Positions 50,661 through 59,986 of a DNA stretch of 64,000 nt are shown in pieces. Every line of letters begins with the position of its first letter. Positions within the stretch are counted from its first letter, which is position 1. The stretch lies in assembly GCA_938034875.1 (NCBI GenBank), contig CALHND010000017.1, positions 75,906-139,905 on the forward strand. The letters run 5' to 3'. Source of the stretch: an uncultured Clostridia bacterium (GTDB lineage Bacteria; Bacillota; Clostridia; Oscillospirales; Acutalibacteraceae). A program made the position numbers and the translations under genes. The notes beneath the pieces were generated by a model. The model was not told where the DNA came from, did no database searches, and saw nothing but the letters and a program-made list of their open reading frames with translations.

Positions 50661-50859
50661 AAATATTACCTCCATAACCGAATATTTTGGTTTTAAGTTA
50701 GGTTCGGGTTTGACATTTACCGCCTGACCAACGGTGAAACATAATCGGCAAAGCCACGGAATTTTGAAGTTAATTTACAAAAAAACAACGAGAATTCAGC
50801 CGAAAATTGTATCCTTAACCTGTTTCAGTCAAAATGTGAACACTAACCCATATTCTTTA
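50661..50859 (-). other. Long 5' leader of the giant gene
   Basis: The predicted start near 50859 leaves ~200 untranslated bases. Conserved-looking segments on the minus strand include CCGTGGCTTTGCCGAT and ACCGTTGGTCAGGCGGT (a short ACCG/CGGT stem). No known riboswitch class was matched by eye. It could fold into a regulatory RNA or simply be a long leader. Confidence 0.4.
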
Positions 50860-50865
50860 TAGTAG

Positions 50866-50894
50866 ATTATACCATTTTAGATTGATTTTTTCAA
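50866..50894 (-). promoter_or_regulatory. Promoter of the giant-protein operon
   Basis: Minus strand TTGAAA (50894-50889) and TATAAT (50871-50866), 17-base spacer. Confidence 0.65.
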
Positions 50895-51233
50895 TTAGGT
50901 TGCAATAATTTTATTGTGTTTGTTTAATGTGATAGTTTTGTGTTTGTTTTTACATTCAGTTTTGCCGTTTTGACAAGATATTTTTATGTTATGCACAAGT
51001 TATGGTGCGTTTTTTGTAGAATTCGTCTATATATCGGTGTTTTTAATTATTCCGATTAAGAAATTGTTATGCCGTGTGTTACAAATTTGATAATGTTATT
51101 TTGCTGAAAGTTCAATATTTGAATGTTGTACAGTAACATTATAAAATCAGTTTGACGGAAAATTTTCCGCCTTTGCGTGACGGCAGTCCGACGGACACAG
51201 CTACGGATAACCGTGCATAGTTTAATATACAAA
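50895..51233. other. Intergenic region without gene
   Basis: AT-rich, about 340 bases. Some short palindromic DNA near 51170-51200 (ccgcctttgcgtgacggcag) but no gene, RNA or repeat that I can support. Confidence 0.4.
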
Positions 51234-51266
51234 TAAAAATGCCCGACTGCGGTGTCGGGCATTTTG
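51234..51266. terminator. Terminator of ABC importer operon
   Basis: aaaatgcccgac / gtcgggcatttt with a 6-base loop, flanked by A and T runs; 23 bases beyond the ATPase stop. Confidence 0.8.
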
Positions 51267-51288
51267 TTTGAAATTATATGATTTTTAA

Positions 51289-52092
51289 TTATTTATCCTT
51301 ACTTAAAAGCATACGGTCGTTTTCAAGCTTTGAACCGCTTGCTTTTTCAAACATCTCGAGGAGGTGTTCAACCGTAAGATTTTTCTTTTCTTCGCCTGAG
51401 ATATCGAGGATAATTTTGCCGTCACTCATCATAATAAGACGGTTGCCGTGAGTAATTGCATCATGCATATTATGAGTTACCATAAGTGCCGTAAGGTTGT
51501 TTTCGGCAATGATTTTGTCGGAAAGTTCAAGCACCTTTGCGGCTGTTTTCGGGTCAAGGGCGGCTGTATGCTCGTCAAGCAGGAGAAGCTTTGGCTTTTT
51601 GATTGTTGCCATAAGGAGTGTTATTGCCTGACGCTGACCGCCTGAGAGAAGTCCTACTTTTGAGGACATTCTGTTCTCAAGTCCGAGGTCGAACTCTGCA
51701 AGCATCTGACGGTAACGGAATCTTTCGTCAGCCTTTACGCCCCACGAAAGTCCTCTTTTCTTGCCTCGTCTTGCGGCAATTGCGAGGTTTTCTATAATTT
51801 CCATATCGGCTACCGTACCTGTCATCGGGTCCTGAAATACTCTGCCAAGGTACGGCGCTCTTTTATGCTCGGGCAATGCTGAAATATCCTTGCCGTCAAT
51901 AAGAATCTGACCGCAGTCAACAGGCCACACGCCTGCAATTGCGTTGAGTGTTGTTGACTTGCCTGCGCCATTACCGCCGATTACCGTACAAAAATCGCCG
52001 TCATTGAGGGTGAGATTAACTCCGCAGAGTGCCTGCTTTTCGTTTACTGTGCCTTTATTAAAGGTTTTCCATACATTCTTGATTTCAAGCAT
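51289..52092 (-). CDS. ABC transporter ATP-binding protein (TrpZ-like)
   Basis: 267 residues. Walker A VIGGNGAGKSTTLNAIAG (~35-52), signature LLSGGQRQAITLLMA, Walker B KLLLLDEHTAALDP and H-loop MVTHNMHDAITHG. It pairs with the permease (GGAGGGTTAAG-ATG, stop and start 2 bases apart) and the lipoprotein upstream. Members of this three-gene set (ABC_sub_bind type) often import aromatic amino acids, especially tryptophan, in Firmicutes. Substrate here is inferred only. Confidence 0.88.
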   Translation of the reverse strand: MLEIKNVWKTFNKGTVNEKQALCGVNLTLNDGDFCTVIGGNGAGKSTTLNAIAGVWPVDCGQILIDGKDISALPEHKRAPYLGRVFQDPMTGTVADMEIIENLAIAARRGKKRGLSWGVKADERFRYRQMLAEFDLGLENRMSSKVGLLSGGQRQAITLLMATIKKPKLLLLDEHTAALDPKTAAKVLELSDKIIAENNLTALMVTHNMHDAITHGNRLIMMSDGKIILDISGEEKKNLTVEHLLEMFEKASGSKLENDRMLLSKDK

Positions 52093-52094
52093 TC

Positions 52095-53060
52095 TTAACC
52101 CTCCTTCTGTGCGTTTTTAGCATTCATTTTTGCAACTTTCTTGAATGAAGTCTTTCTCTTTTTCTGGAGATACGGAACTGCAAGGAAGATTGCAACGATA
52201 ATTGCCGTGAAGAGCTTTGTATCGTCTGTCGGCATCTTGAGCCAGAGTACGATGCCCATTGCGATATAATAAAGAATACCGCCGACAATTACAAAGACCA
52301 TTCTGATGATGAAATTCATGTGCTTGCGGAAAATTGCCTCACCGAGAACTTCACCGATGATTACAGCGGCAAGACCGATTACGATTGCGCCTCTGCCCAT
52401 GTTGATATCCGCAAAGCCCTGATACTGAGCAAAAAGTGAACCCGAAAGTGCAACGAGTCCGTTTGAAAGTGCAAGAGCAATTACCTTTGTAAAATTGATG
52501 TTAATGCCCTGTGCCTTGCTCATTGCAGGGTTTGAACCTGTTGAACGGATTGTTGAACCCTGTTCCGTGCCGAAATACCAATACATTGCGGCAATTACAA
52601 TGGCACAAATTCCAAGGCCTACGAGAATTGCCATATTTATATTGCTTGCAGAAACAACAAGTGTATAGTTTCTGTAGCTGATTGGGAGGTTTGATTTTCC
52701 CATAATATTCAGGTTAATTGAATAAAGAGCAATCTGTGTGAGGATACCTGCGAGAATGTCGGGGATTCCGAGAAGCGTGTGAAGAAGTCCCGTTACAAGA
52801 CCTGCCGCAAGACCTGCAAGGATTGCTACGATGATTGTTGCCCAAACGGGACAGCCGTTGATGAGCATAACTGCGGTTACTGCACCGCCTGTTGCAAATG
52901 AACCGTCAACGCTGAGGTCGGCAAAGTTCAAAAGCTTAAAGGTGAGAAATACACCGAGTCCCATAAGTCCCCAGATTATACCCTGAGCAATATTACCCGG
53001 AAGTGCGGATAAAAAGCTCATTGGATTAAGAGAACCGAAGTAGTTTGCTAAAAAATCCAT
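52095..53060 (-). CDS. ABC transporter permease (TrpY-like)
   Basis: 321 residues from ATG 53060 (AGGTGG upstream). About eight to nine helices; the BPD_transp_2 family pattern is seen in GVFLTFKLLNFADLSVDGSF, GLLHTLLGIPDILAGILTQ and AIVIGLAAVIIGEVLGEAIF. It forms the membrane channel for the lipoprotein at 53137 and the ATPase at 51289. Lys/Arg-rich cytosolic tail (KKRKTSFKKVAKMNAKNAQK). Confidence 0.88.
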   Translation of the reverse strand: MDFLANYFGSLNPMSFLSALPGNIAQGIIWGLMGLGVFLTFKLLNFADLSVDGSFATGGAVTAVMLINGCPVWATIIVAILAGLAAGLVTGLLHTLLGIPDILAGILTQIALYSINLNIMGKSNLPISYRNYTLVVSASNINMAILVGLGICAIVIAAMYWYFGTEQGSTIRSTGSNPAMSKAQGININFTKVIALALSNGLVALSGSLFAQYQGFADINMGRGAIVIGLAAVIIGEVLGEAIFRKHMNFIIRMVFVIVGGILYYIAMGIVLWLKMPTDDTKLFTAIIVAIFLAVPYLQKKRKTSFKKVAKMNAKNAQKEG

Positions 53061-53136
53061 AAAAACCACCTATACATAAAATATCGGGGTGTCGCTTGCA
53101 CGGCACCCCTGCCAATATTATTTTTCCGAATATGAA

Positions 53137-54141
53137 TTATTCTGCTTTGATTTCTGTGTAACCGTCGGGAACTTTGATTCCGTATGTGTCACAACGATCT
53201 TTGATATATTCTTTTGTTACATTCGGAGCGGCCTCAACCTTCATCTTTGTGATGTCCTCGCCATTTACAAGAATGTTGTAAGCCATTTCGCCTGTTTTTC
53301 TGCCGAGTTCGTCATAGCTGATTGAAAGTGTTGCAACACCGCAGCCCTTGCAGATGCCTTCTTCGCCGGCAACAATAGGAGTTTTTGCGGCTGTGGCAAC
53401 ATTGTCGATGATACCTGTGTTAGATGCCGCTGTGTTATCTGTCGGGATGTAAAGAACATCGCTCTCATCACAGGCAGTCTTTGCAACTGCGGCAACATCG
53501 TTTGAATCTGCAAATGAATATGATTTTACAGTATAGCCTGCATCCTTGAAATAAGGAGTGATTGTATCGCACTGATACTTTGAGTTAGCCTCAGCCGAGC
53601 AGTAGAGAATTCCGACATTCTTTGCATCGGGGAAAAGCTCCTTGAGCATTGCCGCCTGCTGATCAAGCGGAGCAAGGTCTGTTGTACCCGAAACATTCAT
53701 ACCCGAAACACCGTTCCAATCAGACTTGTCAAGCGCTGTGCCGTAGTCTGTGATTGAAGTACCAAGAACCGGAATATTCGGTGTTGCTGTGTATGCTGCC
53801 TGAAGTGCGGCAGTACCATTGCCGAGAATAAGGTCATAGTTTGAAGAAACAAACTGGTTACAGATTGTAGCGCAAGTTGCGGAATCGCCCTGAGCGTTCT
53901 GCTCGTCAAACTTTACATTGTCTGCACCGAGTTTCTCAGTAAGATAATCTTTAAAGCCTTTTGTTGCGGCGTCAAGAGCCTCATGCTGAACAAGCTGACA
54001 GATACCGATATTGTAAACCTTACCATCCGTGCCTGAATTATCTGCCTTTGAGCTTTCTGCAGAACCGCCGCATCCTGCAAATGCGAGTGACATAGAAGCC
54101 GCCGCAAGAGCAACTGCGACAATTTTTTTAGCTTTTTTCAT
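53137..54141 (-). CDS. ABC transporter substrate-binding lipoprotein (TrpX-like)
   Basis: 334 residues. Lipoprotein signal with lipobox LAFAGCGGS (Cys at ~24). Periplasmic-binding fold of the ABC_sub_bind family: VYNIGICQLVQHEALDAATK, LGNGTAALQAAYTATPNIPVLGTSI, VGILYCSAEANSKYQ, and VLYIPTDNTAASNTGII. It binds the imported ligand outside the membrane. First gene of the operon, Shine-Dalgarno TAGGAGGA, promoter at 54233-54261. No T-box or riboswitch was seen in the ~85-base leader, so the ligand cannot be deduced from regulation. Confidence 0.9.
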   Translation of the reverse strand: MKKAKKIVAVALAAASMSLAFAGCGGSAESSKADNSGTDGKVYNIGICQLVQHEALDAATKGFKDYLTEKLGADNVKFDEQNAQGDSATCATICNQFVSSNYDLILGNGTAALQAAYTATPNIPVLGTSITDYGTALDKSDWNGVSGMNVSGTTDLAPLDQQAAMLKELFPDAKNVGILYCSAEANSKYQCDTITPYFKDAGYTVKSYSFADSNDVAAVAKTACDESDVLYIPTDNTAASNTGIIDNVATAAKTPIVAGEEGICKGCGVATLSISYDELGRKTGEMAYNILVNGEDITKMKVEAAPNVTKEYIKDRCDTYGIKVPDGYTEIKAE

Positions 54142-54232
54142 TTAAATTTCCTCCTAAGCTTTCAGCACTTTCACGCTGTAAAGCATCATATACTTCTGCA
54201 CTTTTATGCAATAAAGTGTTTTAACAACATAA

Positions 54233-54261
54233 ATTATAATACAAAAAAACGAAATTTTCAA
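54233..54261 (-). promoter_or_regulatory. Promoter of ABC importer operon
   Basis: Minus strand TTGAAA (54261-54256) and TATAAT (54238-54233), 17-base spacer. Confidence 0.7.
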
Positions 54262-54313
54262 TAGCTTTCACCAATTTTTATTGCAAATAACTGAAATAAA
54301 AGTTTGTTTTTGG

Positions 54314-57300
54314 TTATTTTGCCACCACATTTTCGTCACCAAGCTGATATTTGAGTTCTTTTATCATTACAGGATTGATATCAACCCACATTGACGAGGG
54401 GGCTTTGACCTTTCTTTTAGTGTCGGTAAGATAGAAAATAACAGGCGTTCTGCCGTCAAAAATGTCAAGAACACGCTTTGCACGGTTGTATTTGTCGGTA
54501 TTGAGGTCATCAATACGCAAATACAACGCAGAAGGCTTTTGTGTATCATTTTTCACGGCTTGCATCTGATAATTTTGCGAAAAATGTTCTGTGTTTTTTA
54601 TTGCAACAGGGTTATTTTTGCAATCCTCGTTTGTACGGGCAGACGCTATGGAATCGCAGATGATTTTCGGCTCTTCGTTTTCTTTTAAATTGACAGTTCC
54701 ACGGAACAGCAACGCACCGCCTGCACCGAGAAGGGCGGAATATTTTTCATATACATTCGGGAAAATCACGATTTCAAGCATTCCGTATCTGTCCTCGGCA
54801 TTGACAAAAGCCATAATCCTGTTATTTTTTGTAAGCTGGGTTTTCAGCTTTGCAACTATGCAGACAAGGCTGACTTTTTTTCCGTCAAAATACATACCGC
54901 TGTCATTATTGATTATATCGCCCGTTTTGTCGGCATGGATTGCTTTTGAAAAAGTTGTGTATTCATCGAGCGGATGACCGCTGAGATACATTCCCGCAAT
55001 TTCGTTTTCCATATGCAAAAGTTCAGAAACGGAAAATTCGGGCAAATCGGGAATTTTGGGCTTTGATGATTGAGCATCAACCTCTGCGTCATCAAAAAAT
55101 GACATCTGACCGCCCGCATTTCTTCTGCTTTCATACTCAACATCGTCAAGAACGGTTTTACTGATTGCGAGCAATTGTCTGCGATTTGCTCCGAGTCCGT
55201 CAAATGCACCGCATTTTATCAGACTTTCAATTGCTCTGCTGTTCATATTTCTGCCGTAGAGCCTTTTGCAGAAATCAAAGAAATCTTCATAAGGATTGTT
55301 TATGCGTTCCGAGATAATTTCATCTATGAAATTTCTGCCGAGATTTTTAACGGCAAGAAGTCCGTAACGGATATCGTTTCCGCTGACCGTAAAATGAAGA
55401 TTGCTTTCGTTGACATTAGGCGGTAATACACGGATTCCGAGCCGTTTGCACTCAGTGATATATGACGCAAGTTTATTTTGATTATCAAGAACACTTGAAA
55501 GCAGAGCCGCCATATATTCACGGGGATAGTGACATTTGAGCCATGCAGTTTTGTAGGAAATGTTGGCATATGCCGCAGCATGGGATTTGTTGAAAGCGTA
55601 GTGTGCAAAGCTTTCCATTTCATCATAAACGGAAATTGCCGTTTTTTCATCAACCCCACGGCGAATGCATCCTTCAACTATGATATTGCCGTCATCATCA
55701 GTCAGACCGTGAATGAATATTTCACGCTCCGACTCCATTACGGCAAGTTTTTTCTTGCTCATTGCACGGCGCACTATGTCCGCTCTGCCGAGACTGTAGC
55801 CTGCAAGCGTTCTGAAAATCTGCATAACCTGTTCCTGATAAATTATGCAACCGCTTGTAACTCCGAGAATTTCCTTTAAAAGCGGATGTTTGTAACGAAT
55901 ATGCGACGGATTGTGACGACAGTCAATATAAGCGGGAATGCTGTCCATAGGTCCGGGACGATAGAGAGCCGTAACAGCTATAAGATCCTCAATTCGCTCC
56001 GGTTTTAGCTGAGTGAGAACATTTTTCATTCCTTGGCTTTCAAACTGAAACACACCCTCCGTGTATCCTTTTGAAAACATTTCAAAAACTTTTTTATCAT
56101 TTTCATCGACCATATCGGGATTATAGTCGGGATTTTTATGTTTTATCTGCTTTTCTGCATCATTGATTACGGTTAAGTTTCTGAGCCCGAGGAAGTCCAT
56201 TTTTAAAAGACCGAGTTCTTCAAGTGCCGTCATGGTGAACTGTGTTACAACATTATCGTCATTTTTTGACAGCGGAACATAGTCGCTGACGGGCTTATCG
56301 GTGATTACAACTCCTGCGGCGTGCATTGTTGCGTGACGGGGCATTCCCTCAATGCTCATTGCAACATCAAGCAGTTTTTTTATCTGCGGATCGTTATTGC
56401 AGCGACTTCTCAGATCGGGACTCAGTTTCAGCGCTTCCTCGATTGTCATATCATGTTCCATAGGAACAAGCTTTGCAACAGAATCTACTGTCGCATACGG
56501 AATTTCAAGCACCCTTCCGACATCTCGGATTGCACCTCTTGCCGCCATTGTACCGAACGAAATTATCTGTGCAACATGATCTTCGCCGTATTTACGCACA
56601 ACATAGTCGATAACCTCTCCCCTGCGTTCCTTACAAAAATCGACATCAAAATCGGGCATACTGACTCTTTCGGGATTGAGAAATCTTTCAAAAAGAAGAT
56701 TGTACTTTATCGGATCGATTGCGGTTATGCCTATGCAGTAGGCACAAAGTGAACCTGCACCCGAGCCTCTGCCGGGTCCGACAGGAATTTGGCATGATTT
56801 TGCGTAGCTTACAAAGTCATTTACAATGAGGTAGTAATCTACAAAACCCATTTGCGACACCGTGTTGATTTCATATTCAAGTCGGTCAATCAGAGATTGG
56901 TCAGGATTCTCACCATAGTGTTTATAAAGCCCCTCATAGCATTTTCTTCTGAAATAATGCAGATGATCTTCGTTATTAGGAACATCAAATCTCGGAAGCT
57001 TGCGTACACCGAATTCAAAATCGACATTGCACATATCGGCAATTTTCTGTGTATTGTCGATTGCTTCGGGGTAACTTGCAAACACCTCACGCATTTCATC
57101 TTCTGTTTTAAGATAAAATTCCGAAGTTTTGAACTCCATTCTGTCGCTGTCATTGACTGTTCGGTTGGTCTGAATACAGAGAAGAATATTGTGAACCGTG
57201 CTGTCCTGTTTTTCGATATAGTGACAATCGTTTGTTGCAACAATGTCAACACCGATTTCACGGGCAATTTTTATAAGGCTTGGAATTATCCTTTTCTGTT

Positions 57301-57838
57301 CCTCAATTCCGTGGTCTTGAAGCTCTATAAAAAAGTTCTCACTCCCGAATATATCACGGTAAAATTCTGCCTTTGACTTTGCACCGGCATAATCACCGTC
57401 AAGGAGCTTTTGAGGAATTTCACCCGCCAGACAGGCAGAGAGGCAGACTAAGCCCTCATGATACTCGGCAAGGAGTTCATCATCAATTCTCGGCTTTGTA
57501 TAGAATCCCTCCGTAAAACCCTTTGACACAAGCTTGATAAGATTCTGATAGCCTGTATGATTTTTGCAGAGCAGAACCATATGATAGTATTTTCCGTAGG
57601 ATGAGGTCTTGTCAAAACGGCTTTGCGGTGCAACATACACTTCACAGCCGATTATAGGCTTTATACCCTGTTTTTTGCATTCCTTATAAAAATCGACTGC
57701 ACCGTACATTACACCGTGGTCGGTGATTGCGAGTGCAGTCATTCCTTTTTCTTTTGCGGCTTTTGCAAGTCTGCTCAGACGGCAGGCACCGTCAAGCAGA
57801 CTGTATTCTGTATGAAGATGTAAATGTGTAAATGCCAT
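54314..57838 (-). CDS. dnaE: DNA polymerase III alpha subunit (DnaE type)
   Basis: 1174 residues from ATG 57838 (AGGTGAG 4 bases before; one base after the xseA stop TAA). PHP domain at the N-terminus (FTHLHLHTEYSLLDGACR, AITDHGVMYGA). Catalytic Asp pair in MPDFDVDFCKERRGEV; fingers region GPGRGSGAGSLCAYC; helix-hairpin-helix and OB-fold C-terminus (VSLVCIVAKLKTQLTKNNRI). In Firmicutes DnaE works with PolC at the fork. The order nusB - M22 - xseA - dnaE with 1-2 base gaps or overlaps suggests one operon. Confidence 0.97.
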   Translation of the reverse strand: MAFTHLHLHTEYSLLDGACRLSRLAKAAKEKGMTALAITDHGVMYGAVDFYKECKKQGIKPIIGCEVYVAPQSRFDKTSSYGKYYHMVLLCKNHTGYQNLIKLVSKGFTEGFYTKPRIDDELLAEYHEGLVCLSACLAGEIPQKLLDGDYAGAKSKAEFYRDIFGSENFFIELQDHGIEEQKRIIPSLIKIAREIGVDIVATNDCHYIEKQDSTVHNILLCIQTNRTVNDSDRMEFKTSEFYLKTEDEMREVFASYPEAIDNTQKIADMCNVDFEFGVRKLPRFDVPNNEDHLHYFRRKCYEGLYKHYGENPDQSLIDRLEYEINTVSQMGFVDYYLIVNDFVSYAKSCQIPVGPGRGSGAGSLCAYCIGITAIDPIKYNLLFERFLNPERVSMPDFDVDFCKERRGEVIDYVVRKYGEDHVAQIISFGTMAARGAIRDVGRVLEIPYATVDSVAKLVPMEHDMTIEEALKLSPDLRSRCNNDPQIKKLLDVAMSIEGMPRHATMHAAGVVITDKPVSDYVPLSKNDDNVVTQFTMTALEELGLLKMDFLGLRNLTVINDAEKQIKHKNPDYNPDMVDENDKKVFEMFSKGYTEGVFQFESQGMKNVLTQLKPERIEDLIAVTALYRPGPMDSIPAYIDCRHNPSHIRYKHPLLKEILGVTSGCIIYQEQVMQIFRTLAGYSLGRADIVRRAMSKKKLAVMESEREIFIHGLTDDDGNIIVEGCIRRGVDEKTAISVYDEMESFAHYAFNKSHAAAYANISYKTAWLKCHYPREYMAALLSSVLDNQNKLASYITECKRLGIRVLPPNVNESNLHFTVSGNDIRYGLLAVKNLGRNFIDEIISERINNPYEDFFDFCKRLYGRNMNSRAIESLIKCGAFDGLGANRRQLLAISKTVLDDVEYESRRNAGGQMSFFDDAEVDAQSSKPKIPDLPEFSVSELLHMENEIAGMYLSGHPLDEYTTFSKAIHADKTGDIINNDSGMYFDGKKVSLVCIVAKLKTQLTKNNRIMAFVNAEDRYGMLEIVIFPNVYEKYSALLGAGGALLFRGTVNLKENEEPKIICDSIASARTNEDCKNNPVAIKNTEHFSQNYQMQAVKNDTQKPSALYLRIDDLNTDKYNRAKRVLDIFDGRTPVIFYLTDTKRKVKAPSSMWVDINPVMIKELKYQLGDENVVAK

Positions 57839-57839
57839 T

Positions 57840-59054
57840 TTACTCACCTGTTGCTTTTGCCTTTATTTCACCGTCTGAAAAACGGAGTGTAAATTCATCT
57901 CCGCTTTTCAACATTTTTGCGGAATTTACCGTCTTACCGTCTTTTTCGGCAATTGAATAACCTCTTGAAAGAATTTTAACGGGGTTGAGTCCTTCAAGTT
58001 TTGCGGCTGTCTTTGTGATGTCGGCAGCCTTTTTATTTATTGTTTCCTGAACAAAATGCTGTATTTTCGTTTTGCAAAGTTCAAGAGATTTTTCATATTC
58101 AAAAATTCTCTGTTGTGGTGATACAACGGACAGTCTTGTTTTTAATTCTGTAAGGGCATTATATTCCTGTCTTAATTTCAATGTTGCCATTGACGAAACA
58201 TACTGCTTTTGAGATTTATAGTAATCAACAAGCTCCGCAGTATCGGGAACTGCAAGCTCTGCCGCCGCAGACGGAGTCGGCGCTCTGAGATCGGATACAA
58301 AGTCACAGATTGTAAAATCGGTTTCATGACCGACAGCGGAAATTACGGGAATTTTACAGTTGTAGATTGCATAAGCAAGGTTTTCATCATTGAACGCCCA
58401 CAAATCTTCAATTGAACCGCCGCCCCTGCCGATTATGATAACATCACAGGCGTTGTATTTATCAAGTTTCTGTACGGCGTCAATAAGTTGAGCGGGAGCA
58501 TTCTCGCCCTGAACAAGTACGGGACACATAATTATGTCGGCAGACGGAAATCTTCTTGAAAGAATGTTGCGGATATCCTGAACTGCCGCACCTGTGGGAG
58601 AAGTAATTACACCGATTGAATTCGGAAACGGCGGAATTTTCTTCTTATGTTCGGGAGCAAAAAGTCCTTTTTCGGCAAGTGACTTTTTAAGTTGTTCATA
58701 TGCAAGCGAAAGCGCACCTATGCCGTCGGGCTGCATATCTTCAATATAAAGCTGATACTGACCTGTGGGTTCATAGACTGCAACTCTGCCACGGCAGATT
58801 ACTTTCATTCCGTCGGTCGGTCTGAACTTTAAATTACGGGCATTGCCGGCAAACATTACGGCTCTTATAACGGATTTTTCGTCTTTGATTGAAAGATAGA
58901 TGTGTCCGCTTCTGTAGTGGTCGGTTAGGTTTGAAATTTCACCCGTAACAAAGACAAAATTCAGCCTTGCGTCATTTTCAATAATTGACTTTATATAGAA
59001 ATTCAGTTGTGAAACACTTAAAACTCGTGGTTTGCTAAACTCGGGTGTGTACAT
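57840..59054 (-). CDS. xseA: Exodeoxyribonuclease VII large subunit
   Basis: 404 residues. OB-fold N-terminus (VLSVSQLNFYIKSIIEND, FVTGEISNLTDHYRSGHIY), then the catalytic domain with GVITSPTGAAVQDIRNILSRR, VLVQGENAPAQLIDAV, IIIGRGGGSIEDLWAFNDE, and SAVGHETDFTICDFVSDLRAPTPSAA split over 250-280; ends with a coiled coil. It degrades single-stranded DNA with XseB. The small-subunit gene xseB usually follows xseA, but here dnaE follows directly, so xseB must be elsewhere. It overlaps the M22 gene end by 20 bases. Confidence 0.96.
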   Translation of the reverse strand: MYTPEFSKPRVLSVSQLNFYIKSIIENDARLNFVFVTGEISNLTDHYRSGHIYLSIKDEKSVIRAVMFAGNARNLKFRPTDGMKVICRGRVAVYEPTGQYQLYIEDMQPDGIGALSLAYEQLKKSLAEKGLFAPEHKKKIPPFPNSIGVITSPTGAAVQDIRNILSRRFPSADIIMCPVLVQGENAPAQLIDAVQKLDKYNACDVIIIGRGGGSIEDLWAFNDENLAYAIYNCKIPVISAVGHETDFTICDFVSDLRAPTPSAAAELAVPDTAELVDYYKSQKQYVSSMATLKLRQEYNALTELKTRLSVVSPQQRIFEYEKSLELCKTKIQHFVQETINKKAADITKTAAKLEGLNPVKILSRGYSIAEKDGKTVNSAKMLKSGDEFTLRFSDGEIKAKATGE

Positions 59055-59985
59055 CGTTATACTTCCTGTATCCTAAATATGCAATTCCTGCCGAGTTATC
59101 TGCCGAAAACTGCGGCGGTGCGAATATTGCATTGTATTTTTCTTCAAAAGAATTTTTTATTATTTGATTTGACATTACTCCGCCTGCAAAGAGCAATGGA
59201 ATTTCTCCGTATTTTTCAAGCAGTCCTTTGGTCATTTCGGACAAAGTCTGTTCAATATATTTAAGACAGAATGCCGAAACATATTCGGGAGATTTGCCTT
59301 CGTCAATCAGCTTTTTGGAAAGATTTTCAACTCCGCTGAGACAACAATCACAGCCTTTGAGAGTTGGTTTTACCTTGATTTTTTCTGTATTTTTAAGGGC
59401 AAGCTGTTCAAGCTGAGGACCGCACGGAAATTTTAAACCGAGCATAAGTCCTGTGCGGTCAATCGCCTGTCCTGCATTGAGGTCAAGAGTGTGTGCCGCA
59501 AGTTCAACGGAAAAGCCCGTGCCGAATCCTTTGGCAAATACTGCCTCGGTTGTACCTCCGCTGACATGGAAAGCGATAAACTGCTTATCAAACAAATCTG
59601 TTCTCTGCGAGCCGAACAATGCCGCCGAGATATGTCCCTCCTGATGCGAAAATGTGTAAAGAGGGATTTTCATTGCGGAAGATAAAATTTTTGCCGTGTT
59701 CTCTCCAACAGTGAAACACGGCATGTATGAGCCGTCAACAGGTCTTGGACGGCTTGACGCCGCAATTGCGGCTATTTTGCTTGTATCAACATCTTTCAAA
59801 AGTTCTTCAATAAGCTTGTGCAACTGTGCTGTGTGGTGAAACACAGCGTCACTCTGACGAAGTCCGAGCTGACCTTCTTTTACGGGAAGAAGTTTTTTCT
59901 GCTGAACCATTTCGCCCGTTTTGCTGTCGTAAAGGGCGGTTGATGTTGTGTAATTTGAAGTGTCAATTCCGAGAAAAAGGCTCAT
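59035..59985 (-). CDS. Kae1/TsaD-like M22 family protein (non-canonical paralog)
   Basis: 316 residues from ATG 59985 (GGAGAAGTG upstream). ASKHA-type ATPase: FLGIDTSNYTTSTALYD, AIAASSRPRPVDGSYMPCF, FSHQEGHISAALFG (His pair region, with Gln replacing one typical His context), LFAGGVMSNQIIKN. True TsaD has HxExH and other loops; this ASSRPRPVxGSYMPVF variety is the Firmicutes paralog found beside nusB/xseA, whose role is not settled. The N-terminal TsaC fragment at 1-188 belongs to the same t6A theme but not the same locus. Confidence 0.8.
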   Translation of the reverse strand: MSLFLGIDTSNYTTSTALYDSKTGEMVQQKKLLPVKEGQLGLRQSDAVFHHTAQLHKLIEELLKDVDTSKIAAIAASSRPRPVDGSYMPCFTVGENTAKILSSAMKIPLYTFSHQEGHISAALFGSQRTDLFDKQFIAFHVSGGTTEAVFAKGFGTGFSVELAAHTLDLNAGQAIDRTGLMLGLKFPCGPQLEQLALKNTEKIKVKPTLKGCDCCLSGVENLSKKLIDEGKSPEYVSAFCLKYIEQTLSEMTKGLLEKYGEIPLLFAGGVMSNQIIKNSFEEKYNAIFAPPQFSADNSAGIAYLGYRKYNDVHTRV

Positions 59986-59986
59986 A

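Noticed and set aside
50735..50765. c-di-GMP-I riboswitch on the plus strand (GGCAAAGCCACGG resembles its core)
   Set aside because: It points away from the giant gene, and the second conserved half and tetraloop receptor are not visible.
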